Assembly (NCBI GenBank): GCA_028281495.1
Contig: JANQJU010000052.1
Coordinates: 1-60,854, forward strand
Length of the DNA: 60,854 bases
Origin: SAR324 cluster bacterium
Lineage (GTDB): Bacteria; SAR324; NAC60-12
Direction of reading: 5' to 3'
Position numbers and translations under genes: made by a program
Notes under the pieces: model-generated
Seen by the model: the letters and a program-made list of their open reading frames with translations, nothing else
What the model was told of the DNA's origin: nothing
The model's database searches: none
Shown: in pieces, positions 60,122 through 60,854 of the stretch
Position numbering within the stretch: position 1 is the first letter of the stretch
How the letters are laid out: every line of letters starts with the position of its first letter

Positions 60122-60194
60122 GGGTCTCAACCAGGGGAACTTCCCCTTCAGTTGCTCACAGAACCGTACGTGAACCTCTCAGCTCATACGGTTC
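60122..60194 (-). ncRNA. Group II intron domains V and VI (copy A)
   Basis: Domain V is 60161-60194, exactly 34 nt: an 8-bp lower stem (GAACCGTA with TACGGTTC), a two-base CG bulge, a 6-bp upper stem and a GAGA tetraloop. The catalytic triad position reads AAC instead of the usual AGC. Domain VI (about 60122-60160) is a hairpin around GGGG AAGTT CCCC with outer CAAC/GTTG pairs. Confidence 0.8.
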
Positions 60195-60197
60195 TTG

Positions 60198-60760
60198 TTA
60201 TTCAGCCACCCATTTCCAAACTTTCCAGTGAGCGAACAGCAGAGGTCTGAGCTTAGCCACTCGGCGCAACCAATTCGCAGTTCTCCTGAGATGATTCCGA
60301 AGTCGCTTATGCTTGCGCATGAGCCATTTCATAACCTTCATGTTGATGTAGTTATAAATGGGAGACATCGCCGAGCGAGTAAACGTTCCGTAATAGTTAA
60401 TCCATCCCTGAATGACTGGATTGAGACCTTGTGCCAAGCCCTCGAGACGATGAAAATCCCGTGTTATCATCGGGTGCTCTTTGATTCGACGGCGCATCTT
60501 TTTCAGGGAGTTCCGACTCACTTCCGGAGAAAAGCTGACAAAGAATCGCCCTTGTTGATCCCGCGCACTTCTAGGCCGAAATGTATATCCGAGAAAATCA
60601 AAGCTTTGATGAATAAATCTTCCGTTGCGATTGGAGTCCTTACAATAGACAATCTTGGTTTTCTCTGGGCTCAGTGATAACCCACACCGCTGTAAACGAT
60701 GTTTGATTTTGTCGGCAATAAACTCCGCTTGATGCCTCGTCCGGCAATGGACGACAAGTC
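60198..60760 (-). pseudogene. Truncated group II intron reverse transcriptase/maturase (LtrA type)
   Basis: About 187 residues of an intron-encoded protein remain. RT palm/thumb sequence follows the active site (LVVHCRTRHQAE, GLSLSPEKTKIVYCKD, SFDFLGYTFRPR). Then come the group II maturase region (LAQGLNPVIQGWINYYGTF) and a basic C-terminus. The catalytic YADD and all upstream RT motifs are absent: the frame is joined just before LVVHC to the 3' end of another intron. The in-frame ATG at 60788 lies inside that intron RNA and is not a natural start. It is non-functional as it stands. Confidence 0.85.
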
Positions 60761-60831
60761 GAGTCGAATGCGGGAACTTCCCCCGCAAGCGCTCCCAGAA
60801 CCGTGCGTAAACCTCTCAGCTTACACGGCTC
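60761..60831 (-). ncRNA. Group II intron domains V and VI (copy B)
   Basis: Domain V is 60798-60831, again 34 nt. Its lower stem is GAGCCGTG/CACGGTTC with the standard AGC triad, and it has a CG bulge, 6-bp upper stem and GAGA loop. Compared with copy A the helices differ by compensating changes, which supports real RNA structure. Domain VI (60761-60794) is a hairpin with TGCGGG/CCCGCA and outer GAG/CTC, the same 34-nt length as in copy A. It is followed directly by the RT coding sequence of copy A. Confidence 0.78.
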
Positions 60832-60854
60832 CTATTGTTCAACCTCTGGTAGGA
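60761..60854 (-). mobile_element. Second group II intron, 3' end only (continues beyond the window)
   Basis: Only the region from just before domain V to the 3' end is in the window. The intron body, if present, lies beyond base 60854. Its 3' junction with the other intron's RT frame is at about 60755-60762. Confidence 0.7.

Larger units (their letters stand above)
60120..60760 (-). mobile_element. Group II intron, 3' part (reverse-transcriptase C-terminus, domains V and VI)
   Basis: On the minus strand a maturase/reverse-transcriptase C-terminal part is followed within 4 nt by a canonical domain V and then a domain VI hairpin. The 5' part of the intron (domains I-III and the RT N-terminus) is missing here, because another intron end adjoins at about 60760. 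The 3' intron boundary is estimated at 60120-60127. Confidence 0.8.

Noticed and set aside
60001..60677. Plus-strand frames at 60001-60231 and 60195-60677
   Set aside because: They are opposite the intron domains V/VI and the RT fragment, whose minus-strand features are clear.

Overview
The window looks like chromosomal DNA of a free-living, flagellated, Gram-negative bacterium. Flagellar switch proteins (FliN twice, FliM once), LPS inner-core genes (HldE-like, GT9) and envelope proteins with signal peptides or a lipobox support this. The block rplY-pth-ychF-rpsF-rpsR-rplI-dnaB has no ssb between rpsF and rpsR. That order, together with DUF4254 beside a GT9 enzyme, suggests a lineage of deltaproteobacterial type (Desulfobacterota, SAR324 or similar). 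This placement is inference; no rRNA or tRNA gene was seen.

Layout. 1-2.8 kb: a FliN with a very long acidic repetitive N-terminus (5' cut by the window) and a FliM. 2.8-6.8 kb: a minus-strand operon of membrane-anchored spermidine-synthase-like protein, unknown membrane protein, DUF350-type protein and PhzF-like enzyme. 6.8-11.4 kb: a gene-poor, partly AT-rich stretch with two sigma-54-like promoters, a candidate small RNA, a minus-strand terminator with no upstream gene, a CheY-like protein, pdxH, a tiny membrane protein and a tandem pair of 76-residue proteins. 11.5-20.5 kb: pullulanase, a Bax1/DUF790 nuclease, an SDR, a cupin, MgtE and a double TerB-like protein. 20.6-25.7 kb: the ribosomal/replication operon. 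25.7-35.2 kb: signalling genes (degenerate EAL protein, TPR protein, HAMP-SpoIIE phosphatase, CNB-GGDEF-EAL protein) mixed with rlmB, a cupredoxin-like protein and a globin. 35-38.6 kb: a minus operon of VWA protein, FliN, GT9, DUF4254, RibD-type deaminase and c-di-GMP protein. 38.7-46.8 kb: exonuclease III with an N-terminal extension, nadD, a PilZ protein, an HldE-like protein with a damaged nucleotidyltransferase half, a DsbA-like protein, a CheY/CheC pair and a phosphoesterase. 47-57 kb: a DUF2807 lipoprotein, a solute-binding-like protein, an aldehyde dehydrogenase, a TerB/coiled-coil pair, a membrane glycosyltransferase-like protein, a double cupin, a GH32-like protein and a TPMT. 57-59.8 kb: mutS. 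60.1-60.85 kb: group II intron remains.

How it fits together. Several genes point to motility and surface control: FliN, FliM, CheY, CheC, PilZ, GGDEF/EAL proteins and LPS core enzymes. The most unusual items are: (i) two group II intron 3' ends (domains V and VI), one fused into the reverse-transcriptase reading frame of the other, which suggests an intron-in-intron; (ii) a sigma-54-like promoter followed about 100 nt later by a strong terminator, which suggests a short RNA or an attenuated leader; (iii) a second sigma-54-like promoter ahead of the tandem 76-residue genes; (iv) a gene desert ending in an orphan terminator; and (v) an HldE whose adenylyltransferase motifs are missing. All calls rest on reading the sequence; no database search was run.
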